Assembly: GCA_025786725.1 (NCBI GenBank)
Contig: JAHLTZ010000004.1
Span: forward strand, 186,001-250,000
DNA: 64,000 nt
Direction of reading: 5' to 3'
Source: Syncephalis fuscata
Lineage: Eukaryota > Zoopagomycota > Zoopagomycetes > Zoopagales > Piptocephalidaceae
Shown here: in pieces, positions 1 to 12,806 of the stretch
How positions within the stretch are numbered: the first letter of the stretch is position 1
Layout of the letters: every line of letters starts with the position of its first letter
Program-made: the position numbers and the translations under genes
Notes under the pieces: generated by a model
Told to the model about the DNA's origin: nothing
Database searches by the model: none
What the model saw: the letters and a program-made list of their open reading frames with translations, nothing else

Positions 1-534
1 AGAGCAAGACTCAATTAGCAGTAGGACTTGAACGTAAGTTATTTATACCACGAATATGCAATAGTTAATAAATTGTTTATAGGCTATAAATTGGCCTATA
101 CAAGTACACGACCTTCATCAGCTATACTGTCTAAACAAGCCGATGATTATATTATTAAACATGAAGCGCAAGAACGAGCAAAGGAAGCCAACCTATCGGC
201 CATGTATAACGTACCCGATGCCGATGGCTTTGTTACTGTTGTGCGCCATCATCGTAAACGAGGTAATACCGATGGACGTGGCACAGTAAAGGCCATTCGG
301 GCGGAAGAAGCAGCCAAACTAAAGGAAAAAACAGGCCAAGACAAAGAACGAGTCGACTTTTATCGATTCCAACACCGAGAAGCTAAACGTGAAAGTAAGT
401 ATTAATCTGATTGTTTACCTAACAGCATTTATTAATATTGTACTATAGAATTGCTTGATTTACGTCGTAAATTTGAGCAAGACAAAGAGCGCATTGCTCG
501 TATGCGTACCAATCGTCGTTTTAATCCCTACTAA
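1..534 (+). CDS. RRP7: RRP7-like rRNA processing protein, 3' part
   Basis: This is the C-terminal part of an RRP7 family protein, a nucleolar factor needed for 18S rRNA maturation and small-subunit assembly; the 5' part lies outside the window. Three exons are visible, 1-33, 83-394 and 449-534, with GT-AG introns. The spliced frame runs GLERYKLAYTSTRP through DADGFVTVVR to a basic helical tail containing FYRFQHREAKRE and DLRRKFEQDKERI and ending RRFNPY-stop. In RRP7 proteins the tail (YRFQ.RE..R followed by LR.KFE.DK.RI and a final F.PY) is the most conserved part, so the assignment is firm. The TAA stop is at 532-534. The next gene is convergent. Confidence 0.9.
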
Positions 535-711
535 TCTATCTATATTCATCTATTAAGAGGTTGTTTCTCTTTGGCCGTCACGATGACTACGACGTGTAAC
601 CTTTTTCTTTATAAATTATACTAAATGAAAACAGCTATATTTATTTCGAAAACATATTGATGTATCTAATTAAACAATTGGCTTATGAACGATGCATACA
701 AAAAGTAGGCA

Positions 712-2479
712 CTAGTTAAAAAAAGGATGTGAAAGAGCATCCGACGCAGTAATTCTATCCACTGGATCCACTTTTAGCAGTTTATCAAGTAGACTAACGG
801 CATTTAGATCAATCAGATCAAGACGTTCTTGGTTTAGAAACTTGATTAAGCGTGACAAATCCACTGGACGGTTACGTATCGTAGGAATATTACAATGGAA
901 ACTTCGATCTATAATGTCAAGTTAGTATAAATGCTAGAATGTAATAGTATTGTACTTGCGATATTTCGCAGCCATAGCCTTCATAGCAGAACGACCTTGT
1001 AAACAAGTAATTTCCACTAATGCTTCTGCATCACTATTTGAATTAAAAAATGGATAACGGCCGGTGAGAAAAGATAGTAGAATAACACCGGCTGCCCAAA
1101 TATCAAGTGCTATATTAAATACAATTTATATTAAAACTACGTTAAATGAATAAAATGTACATTTTAACTACTTACCAGCTGTTTGATGTTCAATCTTTAA
1201 TAATACCTCAGGTGGTCTAAATCCACGGGTTCCTGCACGATTAGCCCGTAGAACAGGTCTATTAATCAATTAATCAATTAATCAGCTAATCAGTTAAACA
1301 ACTAGTTAAATGTTTATATCTATGCTTACCGACTATCGTGTACTAAATAGCCAACACAATTATCCTCTGACATGGGTGTACTTACTAATGGTGCTGCTGT
1401 TTGAGGATACAGTGGCTTTGTTGGATCAACATCCTATTAAATAGTTAAATAGTTAATGAGTATTGAATTATATTAATTATAAAAACATTACCTGGGCCAG
1501 ACCAAAATCAACTAGAAATCCTCGATGTTGTCGAAGATCATAAAGAAAATTCGTTGGCTTCACATCTCGATGAATAATTCCCTGACTATGTGTATCTCTT
1601 AATGATTCTAATAAAGAGTACATATAACAGCGAATTTCATCTAACCCACAACTAGTATAGAATTTCTAATGATTATAAGTATATGTATGTATATATATAC
1701 ACTATATTATTAATAATATTAATATAATAAAATTACCTTAAAATCATCATGTCGAATATAAGGTAGAACAATGGCTACTCTATCTTCATAGCGAAATGCA
1801 TCAAGCATAGGAGCAATAGAGGGTGAATGACTATTATTATTATTATTATAATAGTAATAACATCCATCAGTTAATAGTATTCTATTAATAACATCAACTA
1901 CTTACCGTAAAGCGGCCAATTTATTAATTTCACTATGAATTCTGGATGGTGAACTACTAATATGAATACATTTAATTGCCATATAATGTTGGGCTGATGG
2001 CGGCAATTGCCATCGATTATCCTTTAAACTGCGTCCTAGTAAATCTTTGGCCTTGAATACAATACTAAATGTTCCTATCAATATATATATACATATATAT
2101 ATTAATAAAAATTAGTAATAGATTTAGATGATTAATATAGTAAATAATTACCCTCTCCAATTTTACGTATAAGTTGATATTGATGTGCTAATGGTGGAAA
2201 ATGTTTTGTAATATAAGCTATTTCAGCTCTTTCTCCTCTATAGACAGATCTTGTATCATCACTAGAATCTATATATTCTTCTTCTTCTACTATTTCCTCT
2301 TCTACTATTTCTTCTTCGTTATTATCATCATCATCATCTAATAATTCAATAACTGTAGCTTTCCCTTTTATTGTTGATTGTACATTATTTGATTCACATA
2401 GCATATTTGTTGCTTTACAAGTATCATTGGATTGTTCTTGAGGTTGTGGCGCTGTTTCTGTTATAGTAGATAGTAACAT
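712..2479 (-). CDS. CDC7: CDC7/Hsk1-type S-phase protein kinase
   Basis: Catalytic subunit of the Dbf4-dependent kinase, which phosphorylates MCM proteins to fire replication origins. The multi-exon reading on the minus strand gives the glycine loop KIGEG followed after an intron by a β-strand region, SRIHSEINKL, RVAIVLPYIRHDDFK, the catalytic loop IIHRDVKPTNFLY, the activation segment FLVDFGLAQ, then after an insert GTRGFRPPEVLLK and LDIWAAGVILLSFLTGRYPFF. RIHSEI, LPY..HD.F and VDFGLAQ are typical of CDC7 rather than CDKs. The stop TAG is at 712-714. I start at the ATG at 2479, preceding an acidic linker (poly D/E). The same frame stays open upstream to about 2590, so the start is uncertain and the neighbouring upstream segment may be part of this protein. 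Confidence 0.85.
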
Positions 2480-2768
2480 TGACTTTTTAGTGTCTATAGT
2501 TTCTGTTTGATAATGATCTCCAAGTGATTCTGACTCTTGTAATCTACTTGGTTCTTCTTCTACTATTTCTTCTTTTTCTTCTTCTTCTTCTTCTTCTTTC
2601 CATGATCAATTTGCATCAAGTCAGCCTTTTTAGGCGTTAATGAACAAGATGGTATATTTATAGATTCATTATGATGTTGCTTATTATCAACTGTTATAGT
2701 ATTATTGATTATGGTACTATTAATTGTAGTGGTTGATACTAATACTTGTTTGTCAGGTATTGTATCTG

Positions 2769-3991
2769 TTAATTCAGATAATGTACTGCTGTTCGCTTTC
2801 CTAATACTGTTTATAGATTATAATTTGTATGATTAATATTAAAATAGATTTACCTTGTGGTGTTGATTCTAAAATACGATCTCTCCATTCATCGGCTTCT
2901 TTACGAAATAGTAATTCTTCTGTTTCTCGTTTCATACAAGCTTGAATATCGTCGCTCATACAATCATCATAGTCATCGTGCATTTCATAATCATCACTAA
3001 GTGGTGCAAATGCTACTCGTGGAAGACCAAGTCGTCGTTGTTCTTGTGGTCTATTAATGTAACTACTTGCCTCATTACTAATAGATGGCGATGAAATAAA
3101 TTGACGTGAATGCTGAGATAGATTTGTTTCATTAGAATGCAGTACTGTTAACTGTTGTTCTCTAGTATGATAAGTAGAACTATAAGCTGTATCTTTTTCT
3201 TTTTCATCTATTTCGTTTATTTCTTCTTCTTCCACTTCTACTATTTCTTCGCCTTCGTCGTCGTCGTCTTCTTCCTCTTCTTCTTCTATACCTGTTCCGT
3301 AAATGGCTTCAGCTGCAGTCATAACATGTGATGATGTAGTTGGTTTCAAATAGAATTTGCTTCGATGTAGAGTAGGTGTCAGTGTAATAGAATGAGTGGA
3401 TGAACTACTAAGTCGATCTCCGTATGGTGTCTTGGATGGAGTTTTCTGTAATTGATAATGACGTATACACCGAGGTGTTGTCAGTATGTCTTCTTTATTG
3501 TTTTCACCATCTTTATCTTCTGTAGATTGTATGGATTCATTTAAATTGATATCGCGTGTTAATGAAGGTTTACGAGCGGATGCATATAGCTGTTGAATGG
3601 CACTTAATCCAGATCCTTTGGTATTTACCATCTCCGTATTAGCGTTGTGACTCGAGTCAATATAAGGATTAGAGTATGACTCGTCTAGTTGTTCATAAAT
3701 AGGCTCAGTTTCATTTTGCATATGATTATGGTCGATGTCCTCTTCAGCTGACTCGATACTGGACGAAAGCGTATCAGATAGCTCCGAACCAGATTCCAAG
3801 CCAAGTAACGCGGCCATATTGACGGATTGTAAAGTACGCGTCGACTGTAATACACGTTCTGTATCTTCTGTTTGGTAATTGTCTGCAGTCGATGGTTTAG
3901 CATACATTGACGACGATGGTAACGACGACGGCAGAGAAGACGACGGCAGAGAAGACGACGGCGGTAATTTTGTTTTTTTAGTGGCACGCAT
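2769..3991 (-). CDS. Low-complexity acidic protein upstream of CDC7 (separate gene or its N-terminus)
   Basis: I do not recognise this protein. From the ATG at 3991 a long exon (2854-3991) encodes a Ser/Pro-rich start, TPSKTPYGDRLS, long Glu/Asp runs, and a charged helix ending EADEWRDRILESTPQ. A GT-AG intron (2807-2853) leads to a short exon that stops at 2769-2771 if read in the spliced phase. A different frame stays open from about 2806 to 2563 (SSTLSELTDTIPDK, then LTPKKADL), and a third frame opens at about 2590 and runs into CDC7. Two single-base deletions would merge all of this into one large CDC7 precursor with an acidic N-terminus. Whether this is a separate gene or a CDC7 extension cannot be settled here. 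Confidence 0.45.
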
Positions 3992-4275
3992 GATATTTAA
4001 AAGAATCTTAAAAAAGAATAAACAAATTATAGAAATTGGTTTGCGTCATTAATTAATTAATTATTATTTGTTTACATTTAAATAAATAAACTTTATAATT
4101 AAAAATACGTAAAATGTACATTATTAAAATACACACAATTCGTACAATTGAAAATACGTAAATATTTAATGGGAGTATTCATTTATTGTTAAACATAGGG
4201 GGCGATTGAATTGAATAAAAAATAAAATTCATGTTCAAATAAACACACGTACGTACGTATGTATGTGTATAAAGA

Positions 4276-6318
4276 TTAGACCTGGCTAGATACAGAAGAT
4301 GTTGCGTCCTGCAATGTGGCAGCAGCGATAGCAGACTTCTTAGTAGGATCGACGGCAGTGGAGGCTGTGTTGTTGCCGGATAGTGTTGACGTATTGCTAG
4401 TCGTGTTGTTGATACGCTCCAGCCGTTCAGCCAACTCCTTGACGGCATCTTGCTCGTGTTGTGCCTCTTCAAGTAGCTCGCACATATCGTCAAGCGCATT
4501 GGTGAGCGAGACACGCATCTGCTCGCTATTCATACCTTTGCTACAGATGTTCGAGTAGACAAAGTCGTCGTGGACCATGTAGGCATAGCCGTAGCCTTCA
4601 GGCACAACTTCACCCCAGGCATAGGCTACAACGGCCGAATCGGTAATCTGTGAGGTCGACAAATACCAATGGGTCGAGTAAGCATAGGTTGGATCGGCAA
4701 ATATGTCTGGCATAGTGGGTTGTTGACCAGTAGCCTTTGCTTCATCGGCTAACAGCATACGGAAGCCAAGTAGATGACGATCAATACCCTGTCCATTAAC
4801 GGCAAGTGCCGTGTTACGCGAGTGAATAACAATGGCTTGACGTAAAAGATCGGCCTTGGCAGAATAGGAGATGTTTGGATCACTCATTGTCTTGACCCAT
4901 TCAAGCGATTTGTCGTTAACGGAACGTGCAGTTTCGGTACGGCCATAGCGGAAACGGCGAGTGGCAGCCGATTCGTAAGTGGGTCGGCATGTACCGTGCA
5001 TGCGGTAGTAGGCAAGCTGAATAGCCATCTGAACAAATGCATCTGGACTGACGTTAAACTTCTTCATACGGCTCTTGCCGTATCCGTTATAGCGCAGAAC
5101 AGATACTTCGTGCGCAGCTACTTCTTGTTCCCAGTTGGCACGTGCATCGTGAATATCTGCACGCACAGCATCGTTATACTGCAGAACAATTGGCGATGGC
5201 TGTTCAGACAATCTAACTTGAGCAATAGCAATGGCAACTTCTTCTGCACCGAGTGGTAAAGTCTCTCGATCAGTCTTTTCCAAAGCAGTGCGGCATAGGC
5301 GACTGGTAGTTGTACCATCGACCAAAGAATGCTCTCCGCTGAATCCACAGCGGCCATTGGCAAATGCAATAAGCTGGAAGCATTTATCGTAGTAGCGATT
5401 AAGACCATCACCATGCCAGCAGGCACGGCTAAATTCTGCATCACTTTCTGGCTTCGACTCATCTAAACAGATAAGGAAGGCTGCCGACTCTAAACGTTCC
5501 AGTTCGGTAGCATTATCGGGATGGGCGGCCAATAGACGGCCACGCTTTTCGGTCCATACATCGCGGTGATCAGCGGATAGTACACCAAAACCGAGTTGAT
5601 TATCAGCTGCACTGGCTTGTTTGGCCAATGCATATACTCGGTGCAACTGGGTCAGTATTTCAATAGTCGATAAACGACTACCATCGGCATGGACTGACTC
5701 GAAGGTGTAGAAACGGCCACGGCAGACCACGGCTATATGATGATTTTTATCGTAATCGAATGACTCGGTATGGTCAAGAGGCATAGCGGGGAAGCGGCAT
5801 GCATTGAATAGATAGTCGTATTGGGACATGCAAAACGGTTGGCCACGCATTGCGTCTGGTTCAAGTGTACGTGAACGAATTAAATCGCGGAAGTCAAGCA
5901 TACCAGTGGCCAGCGAGGCAACACGAGTAAGCCAGTCAAGCTTAGCACCACGGATATCAGGCCGGAAGCCAAAGCCGTAGTTTACATAGAAACAAACGCT
6001 TTCGCGATTGGAAAAATAGGCATATTCGTTCCACCAGTCGAGCAACCAGGAATTCTTGCTAATGGCAGCACGATCTTCAAGCTGAGCCTGAAGCTTAATG
6101 CCTTCACCAGTGCGGAAAGCCTCAACAGCGCGTTGGGTATGTGCCCAGCGGTCGGGCTGGCCATCTAAAAGTGGCTCTACCGAGGCGAGATAGCGGTCCA
6201 GCGTGTCATTAAGCGCAGGCACTGGTAGTTTAGGCATAGTATCCTGTCCACGGTCCATTGGAGCCGTGTTATCAGCCGACGTGGCTTGTTGTTGTTCGTG
6301 ACGGTTCGTCATGGTCAA
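4276..6318 (-). CDS. Carnitine O-acetyltransferase
   Basis: A single-exon choline/carnitine acyltransferase of 680 residues, transferring acetyl groups between CoA and carnitine for export of acetyl units from peroxisomes or cytosol to mitochondria. The N-terminal family signature is present (LPVPALNDTLDRYLASVEPLL at about residues 31-51). The catalytic histidine is in EHSLVDGTTTSR (His330, with Asp333), and the CoA/carnitine region includes the GYGKSRMKKF loop and STSQITDS further on. There is no clear mitochondrial presequence and the C-terminus (SSVSSQV) lacks a PTS1 signal, so a cytosolic FacC/Yat-like form is most likely; the compartment is inference. The C-terminal 60 residues are Ser/Thr/Ala-rich and probably disordered. 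The internal Met at residue 3 or 21 could also serve as start. Confidence 0.92.
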   Translation of the reverse strand: MTMTNRHEQQQATSADNTAPMDRGQDTMPKLPVPALNDTLDRYLASVEPLLDGQPDRWAHTQRAVEAFRTGEGIKLQAQLEDRAAISKNSWLLDWWNEYAYFSNRESVCFYVNYGFGFRPDIRGAKLDWLTRVASLATGMLDFRDLIRSRTLEPDAMRGQPFCMSQYDYLFNACRFPAMPLDHTESFDYDKNHHIAVVCRGRFYTFESVHADGSRLSTIEILTQLHRVYALAKQASAADNQLGFGVLSADHRDVWTEKRGRLLAAHPDNATELERLESAAFLICLDESKPESDAEFSRACWHGDGLNRYYDKCFQLIAFANGRCGFSGEHSLVDGTTTSRLCRTALEKTDRETLPLGAEEVAIAIAQVRLSEQPSPIVLQYNDAVRADIHDARANWEQEVAAHEVSVLRYNGYGKSRMKKFNVSPDAFVQMAIQLAYYRMHGTCRPTYESAATRRFRYGRTETARSVNDKSLEWVKTMSDPNISYSAKADLLRQAIVIHSRNTALAVNGQGIDRHLLGFRMLLADEAKATGQQPTMPDIFADPTYAYSTHWYLSTSQITDSAVVAYAWGEVVPEGYGYAYMVHDDFVYSNICSKGMNSEQMRVSLTNALDDMCELLEEAQHEQDAVKELAERLERINNTTSNTSTLSGNNTASTAVDPTKKSAIAAATLQDATSSVSSQV

Positions 6319-7889
6319 TGAATAGAAAGATGGCTAGAAATGCAGATAAAATAGCACAAATGTCAGATATTGTAAATAAAGAGTAAGCTGCTTTGTTTAA
6401 AAGCGTACAGGGTCTAGCTATTGACGCTGTCCAATCGCAACAAAAAGAAAACTCACAGTCCTCGCAGATATGACGAAACAGGTAAAGAAGTGAAAATGAC
6501 AAATAGCAGCAACGAATGAAACGCAAAAAAGGTTTCAATATAAAAAGTAGTAAAAGTAGCAGTGAAAGAAATTGTAGTTGTAGCAGTAGCGGTGTCAGTA
6601 TATGAGCTATTGCTCTTGAATCGCTAATAGAAAATGCACGTATGACAATAAAATGACGAAAATACCGAAAGTGCAGGTTTAGAGAAAAGGTCAAAGATTG
6701 AGGAGGATCAAAAGGGCGGTTGTAGTTAAGGAGACGGACAACTTATACGAGACACATTGAAGGGCACGTGGAAGAACGATGTAAGAAACGCCTCGGCTCG
6801 GTAATCAATACGAACCGATGATATATATTAAATTATGACTTACTTGTTATCGGTATTAAGACAAATATCCGCAAATAATGGTTGTGATCGACACGTTATT
6901 GCACGAGTAGCAGTTAGTTTAGCGTAAAAGTAACTAGACTATAACACAATAATGAAAATGCACAGGCAATAAAACTCAAGTAGAGAAAAGAGTGTGATAA
7001 TGCGAGTATGCACGCACGTTAATGGAAACAAACGAATAGAAACGAGGCTAGACGAAACTAGACTAGAATAGACGAAACGAAACGAAACGACAATGGCAGA
7101 GTGCGTATGTATACAAAGTAGCATCGCCACGAATAGGCAGCCTATTTATTGACCAGGCAGACCAAGTAAACACACTACCAATAAAAACAGCGTACAAGCA
7201 AAGTAAAAAAAAGTTCACATGAGTCTCACGTCATCTGACCGTTCACTTTTGCATAACTCCGCTATGCTAGCTGATTTCATATATTCTATAGAACAAATAA
7301 TCTTTCTTTTATTTGCTGTATATTCATATTGAATAAAGAAAGCTTAAATTAAATTATAGAATAAAAGCAAAGTAATTGCTGGATCAATAATATAATGACT
7401 ATTAATACATAAAATCTGTATTAATGATGTCCATTTTTATTACTGGCTATTAAACAAATAAAACATCAGTATAAAACAGCGTATTTGATTAGATGGTTGA
7501 TTAAGATCAATAATATGTTGTGCGTGTTTATGCGTACTTGTAGGAGTTACAAGTGGATGAGTGAATAAGCGAATGCTGCTTATTACTTGTCTGTGGGGTC
7601 ACACGCACACGCACACGCACATATTTGGATAAATCAGCGTCAACATTAGTGTGTGGGTGTGTAAAAAGGCAATAGTGTTTTTCCAAACATGAACTCCGTT
7701 TTATTGACAGTCTCATGGGAATAGAAATAGCCTAAGCACAATAATGATTGATTCTGATATACTGCTAGGAGATAGCATCAATTATGCCAACCATGGACAT
7801 GCAGAAATCAATAGCACAGCGTCTGATAGGTGATAACAATGCAACAGTAATCACCAATGAATGATGGCCATTACTGAGCAATTGTAACA
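6319..7889. other. Intergenic, no gene seen
   Basis: This region lies between the divergent 5' end of the acetyltransferase and the 3' end of the TMX2-like gene. It holds short low-complexity stretches, such as an ACACGC run near 7603-7620 and repeated gacgaaac near 7043-7090. Open frames here are short, hydrophobic and lack family resemblance, so I read the region as promoter plus spacer. Confidence 0.5.
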
Positions 7890-9162
7890 CTATCCGATAA
7901 GCTGTGGTGTTGAGGACGAGGCTGGTCGTTGATTTGGATCATAGGCGAGATCTTCCAATTCAAAGGCATTTACGACGGAATCCTAATAATAGGAAATAGT
8001 AGAAAATGATATGTTAATGATCGTATCTTTTTTTACTGATTAATCTAAACATGTGCCAATGACGACTTACAAATGATCGATTCCATGCTAAACGGGCCGC
8101 CGTGCCTTCGGAACGCGAGGGTAAACGTCGGCGTTCCTGGCCATCGCGATAAAGCACGATCGTGGGCATTTCTAGCGTTGTAGATGAGACGTTGATACGG
8201 TATTTATCGGTAACCTCTTTACTGACATCCACGTTAATGACGGCTAAACATATGCGGCATTTTAATGAATAGGAATAATAGATGACGGCTAATCAACTTA
8301 CCAAACTGTAAACGCTCACTAGCATATCTATTACAAAGACAAGATTAGAATAAAACAATAACCATAATCATAAATATATTAGCATGCTAATAAAACCATA
8401 TTAATTACTTACTTTAATGATAGTTGCGCAAATGTTGTCTCAAAGTAACGACTAGCCGGTGCCCATACTGCCGCGTACATAACAATTAATGCTGGAGCAT
8501 TACTATTGTTGCTATTAGACTTTTCTGTCTTGGTTCTTTCGATTTATCTTTACGACGACTTGAAGATGATGCACCCGAGTCTTTGGATGTTCCAGTAGAT
8601 GCTGAACGTGTGCCTGCTACCATTGCATCCAATTCTTCAAGCGTAGCCAATGATGTCAATTTACTATAACCATGATAGCCCGGTAAAGGAAGTAAAAAGA
8701 AAGAAGCTATTATATTGTATCATTAATATCGTTATTATTATATAGTACTAATCTACTAATCTACTAATTTATATATATATATATATTAGTTCTTACCTAG
8801 CCAACTTGCTAAAAATAGGACCAATGATATCCATGCTTTACGGGCATATGCCATATACAAGCTAAATAGTCGAATATTAAGAGAAATGGCACTAATTCGC
8901 TCTTCAGCCGTGGGTGCCGTACGAAACTTAAATAGCGATAGCACTAGAATACCCAGTAATAGCTTGAATTCATCCTAAAGTAATATCTATCCAATTAGTA
9001 TGGCTATTTACTAGCTGGCCCATTTAATAAACGTACCTCAATTGAATAGGCTGATGTATCAGCCCAATAATAAAGATAGAGCGAGTAGAAAATGCCCGAT
9101 AACGCGTTAACTATGTAGTGCGGTCGCAGCAATCGCATACGAAGGTCTTCGAAGGAAACCAT
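7890..9162 (-). CDS. TMX2-like thioredoxin-fold membrane protein (apparent frameshift)
   Basis: This matches the thioredoxin-related transmembrane protein 2 family of the ER/mitochondria contact region. Starting at the ATG at 9162, exons encode hydrophobic helices (VNALSGIFYSLYLYYW; KLLLGILVLSLF; AWISLVLFLASWL), a Ser-rich linker, then a thioredoxin fold: ALIVMYAAVWAPASRYF, FAQLSLKYASERLQFAVINVDVS, and MPTIVLYRDGQERRRLPS with the cis-proline MPT. Five GT-AG introns fit. The usual active-site cysteines are absent (WAPASR where thioredoxins have WCxxC), so redox activity is doubtful. The linker at about 8521-8548 needs a one-base frame change to join the membrane part to the thioredoxin part; no intron explains it, so it is either a sequence error or a broken gene. 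Confidence 0.72.
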
Positions 9163-9659
9163 GCTTATCGTATCAATCTATCTACTGGCTACTACAAAAA
9201 AGTACTGGCCTGTAACTAATCAATAAGATTAATCGTAATAATGAGACTTCAATCGGCTTGCTATACAACAGGTAATACACCGTGAAGTTGGCAAAGGAAA
9301 AGAAAGACTCTTTATTCAAAAATAGCACTTTCAACTGTTCTCGGCTACAACGATCGCTTGCTGCCACGCAAGACATTTCTGTTTCTCTCTCTCTACACAC
9401 ACAAACACACACCTCGACTGCTCGACGCGTCAGTCTATAAAGTACTGCCAACCAGTGTAGTTTGATAGGCGTGCCATTCCTACGGGGAGGAATTCAACGG
9501 CTTCACGTCATCAACCAACGAACACACGAGCTTGTGTTGCGACTTTTGGTTCCAATTGACGCATGACTTATACTGTATCTGCTTTAGACGAATATATTCG
9601 CTCTTTTTTATTTTCTATTCCGTTATTTACCTTGTATTTTCATATTTACGCTGATCAAT

Positions 9660-12100
9660 ATGCGTGCCAAACACAAATCGATTGATTGGCTTAATGAGAT
9701 CGCCTTTTGGGGGCAGATTTGCCTCGCTTTATTAATGCTATTTGCCCTTCTATCCTTGCCGGGTATACCAAAGCCTACTCGTTTCTTCCGTCGTCTATTT
9801 GTCGGACTGGGCCGTTGTTGTCTTGGTCTATTAGAACTGACCGGCATCGGTCTACTGTATCGGCCACTCTGTACACTATGGGGTGGAATACTTGTGCTGT
9901 TACAGCCGTTTAATATGGCCATACTATATTGTAATTTTAGAGATGGATGGGACTGGCTATCTGATCAATTATACATACGAGTCCTAGGTGGTAAGTAGCA
10001 TAAGAGATTAATAGAACTATGATGGATAAAGCTACTGACCATACTAATAATAGGACAATATCGACATGCACCTATTCGTGGTCTAATTAATACAGGCAAT
10101 TCTTGTTTTTTAAACTCTGTTCTTCAAGTAATTATAGTGAATAATATGGACAAGTGAAATAGTAATAATTGATATTATATATAGTCTATGGCTGCATCGC
10201 CTACCATGTTGGCATTTCTAGACGAAATGAAGAAAAGTGACGATAAAATAATTGGCGGAAATAGAACTGAAGAAAATATGTCGCTTGTCTCAAATACCTT
10301 GTTAGATACACTAGAATGTAAATGTTAATTAAATTTATAATGTAAAATAGATTGAATATTAACATATTAAATGTTGATATATTAAATAGCAATTAATGCA
10401 CCGCTCAATGGACCTGCAGCATTTAGACCTCGTAAATTGACTCAGTCACTAGCACAGCATCAACGAGTTATTAATCGTGAACAACAGGTAATATAGATGC
10501 TCAATAACAAAATGAATGAACTAAGCAGATATACTCTATTAGGATGCTCATGAATTCTTTCAAATATTGTCGGCTACTTTAACACAAGAAGCAAGCAAGA
10601 TTAATGAACAGCGACAAGTTGTGTCTCTATTTGATACAAATATGCTAAAACACATACTGAAGAATACCGCAGTATGTATATAATATCTCTACTATGCTTT
10701 ATGACTTATTATATAATCTAGCTGGTAGGACATCAATATCAACGAATACGTAATCCATTTTCTGGATTATTAGTAAGTCGCATATCATGTGTTGATTGTG
10801 GCTATACGGTAAGTATATGAATAATCTATAGTAATATAATGTGCAGCAATCCTAATAATGGATATTTAGGGACCTATTCGACATTTTCCATTTGATAATT
10901 TATCACTAAGTCCACCATTACAGGTCAGTTAGACTATAGATATTATATATGGTAAATAGTTGTTAATAGTGTATTATCTACAACAGTTTTCATGTAGTCT
11001 AGCCTATTGTCTTGAAGAATATATTCAATTAGAAATGTTGGATGATTTTAGTTGTCGACGTTGCAGTCTTGTGGCAACTAAAAATCGACTTTCAAAACTT
11101 ATAGCCAGTTTAGAAGAAACTAATGAAGCTGAAGTAACGAATAAAGCTACACAAGACTTGGCAGTAGTAGAGAATGCATTAGCAACAGATATAGAACGTG
11201 AATTAGTAAGTAGACATCTGTTATTCAAATGACTAAACATTAATCAATTAAATTCAAGCCTAATGTTAAATTAGTACGAGCAATTAGTCAACAAACAACT
11301 AAACAAGTGATGATTGCACAGGTAATATAAATGTTAGTATAAATATCGGTTTGTACTCTAACCACAATTGTTAATAGCCCCCACCTTTACTTTGTTTACA
11401 TATATCTCGATCTACATTCTCATATGCCGGTGATTTACGTAAAAATGGCTGCTGGGTTCGTTTCCCTATTCATCTTAATCTAGCCCGCTACTGTACCCAT
11501 GGCCAATTATGTCTCGAACCAACTAAATCAATATCGGGAATGGCTGTTCAAATGTCAAATAACGAAGACTATGATAGTAAAGGTGAAGATATGGATAGTG
11601 AAGAAGAAAAGAAAAGTACGACTGTAAAAGAGGAGATCATTGATGACACATCCATTCTACCTGTATGGTATAAATTACGTAGTATTGTTATTCACTATGG
11701 AGGTCATCATTATGGACATTTTGTAGCCTTTAGACGTGCTACAATATCGGAACATATAGATGATAATGATGGAGATGAGAAATTAGAGGGTAATGAAGGA
11801 TGGTTCAGAGTATCGGATGATACAATTAGACAGGTGCCTGTAGATGATGTACAAAATGAAAATCCTTATTTGTTAATCTATGAACGCGATCCAACCTTTA
11901 ATCTTAAATCAGAACCACCATCTGCTTCTGAATTGACGTTTATTAAAGACGAGGATCGATTACAGCAGATGAATGGCACTATACTTTCTGCTTTACAACA
12001 GCAACAGCAACAACAGTCACTCCTATCTTCTGACAATTTAACCGCGTCTATTCTCTCGTCAATGAATGATTGTGCATATGCAGGCCGTCAACCCATTTAA
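9660..12100 (+). CDS. Membrane-anchored ubiquitin-specific protease (Ubp1/USP30-like)
   Basis: A ten-exon USP-family cysteine protease that removes ubiquitin from substrates. The first exon (9660-9990) encodes hydrophobic segments (WGQICLALLMLFALLSL and LGRCCLGLLELTGIGLLY), so it is membrane-tethered like yeast Ubp1 and animal USP30. Exon 2 (10054-10127) carries the Cys box GLINTGNSCFLNSVLQ, with Cys128 as nucleophile. Later exons give DAHEFFQILSATL, SRISCVDCGYT and DFSCRRCSLV (two CxxC zinc-binding pairs), and the last exon (from 11378) gives HYGGHHYGHFVAFRR, the His box, and NPYLLIYERDP. An acidic insert (about residues EDYDSKGEDMDSEEEKK) interrupts the catalytic domain before the His box. 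The C-terminus is Gln-rich. All catalytic signatures are intact. Confidence 0.88.
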
Positions 12101-12284
12101 AATAGCTAATAAATATAAATTACAATGGATTTTTCTTATTATTGCTACTATTATTATGACATAATGGTCATGGAATTCTAAATAGCATTAACAGTTGACC
12201 CTGTCATACTATTACTCTACATCAATGTTGTTGTAGATATAAATAGTCTAGTAGAATTCATAACTGATCTACATCACTAGCGAC

Positions 12285-12702
12285 ATGTTTTCCACTTCTA
12301 TTTACCAATTGCCACAACGTATTCTTAATAGTATGCGTTACATTAGGCCGTCATCATTTACTATTATTCTATTAACCTTGGAGGGTGCCGTCCTGACTTG
12401 GTATGGACTGAAGCTTGCTTATCATCATTTATTTGCCTCACAAAGATGTATTCTATATACTAAAGGATTGCCAGGTAATTGTACTAGTTTAATATAATTA
12501 TTTAACATAATATGTATTGTTAGCTGATTATTGCTGCTGTTACTATTCTCGGTGCCGTAAATGTTCTTGGCATATTATACAACATGATCCATGCTTCTAT
12601 TATCCTATAAGTCCATGTGATTCAACTTCTATTCCTACCATATGCTCATCTCCAGTAACAATTACTTCATCGTCAATGGATGATATTTGCACATATCCTT
12701 AA
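12285..12702 (+). CDS. Small cysteine-rich membrane protein, function unknown
   Basis: A two-exon gene (12285-12474 and 12524-12702, GT-AG intron, phase 1) of about 122 residues that I do not recognise. The N-terminal half has one hydrophobic segment (SFTIILLTLEGAVLTWYGLKLAY), followed by a Cys/Tyr-rich stretch, DYCCCYYSRCRKCSWHI, and a Ser/Thr-rich tail with further cysteines. The cysteine cluster resembles metal-binding or palmitoylation sites rather than a named domain. The intron keeps the frame (GLPA joins across it), which supports it being a real gene. It is convergent with the J-protein gene downstream. Confidence 0.6.
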
Positions 12703-12806
12703 ATATTAAATAAATAATTGATTTGTTTTGATTAAATGCATATTTATAAAGTAAACAGTTATTTATTACTAAAATGATAAATTCGATGTATTTCAATGGA
12801 TAATTA

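Noticed and set aside
6272-6694. Open frame overlapping the 5' end of the acetyltransferase on the same strand
   Set aside because: It is Leu/Phe-rich from AT-rich leader sequence and has no motif or start context.
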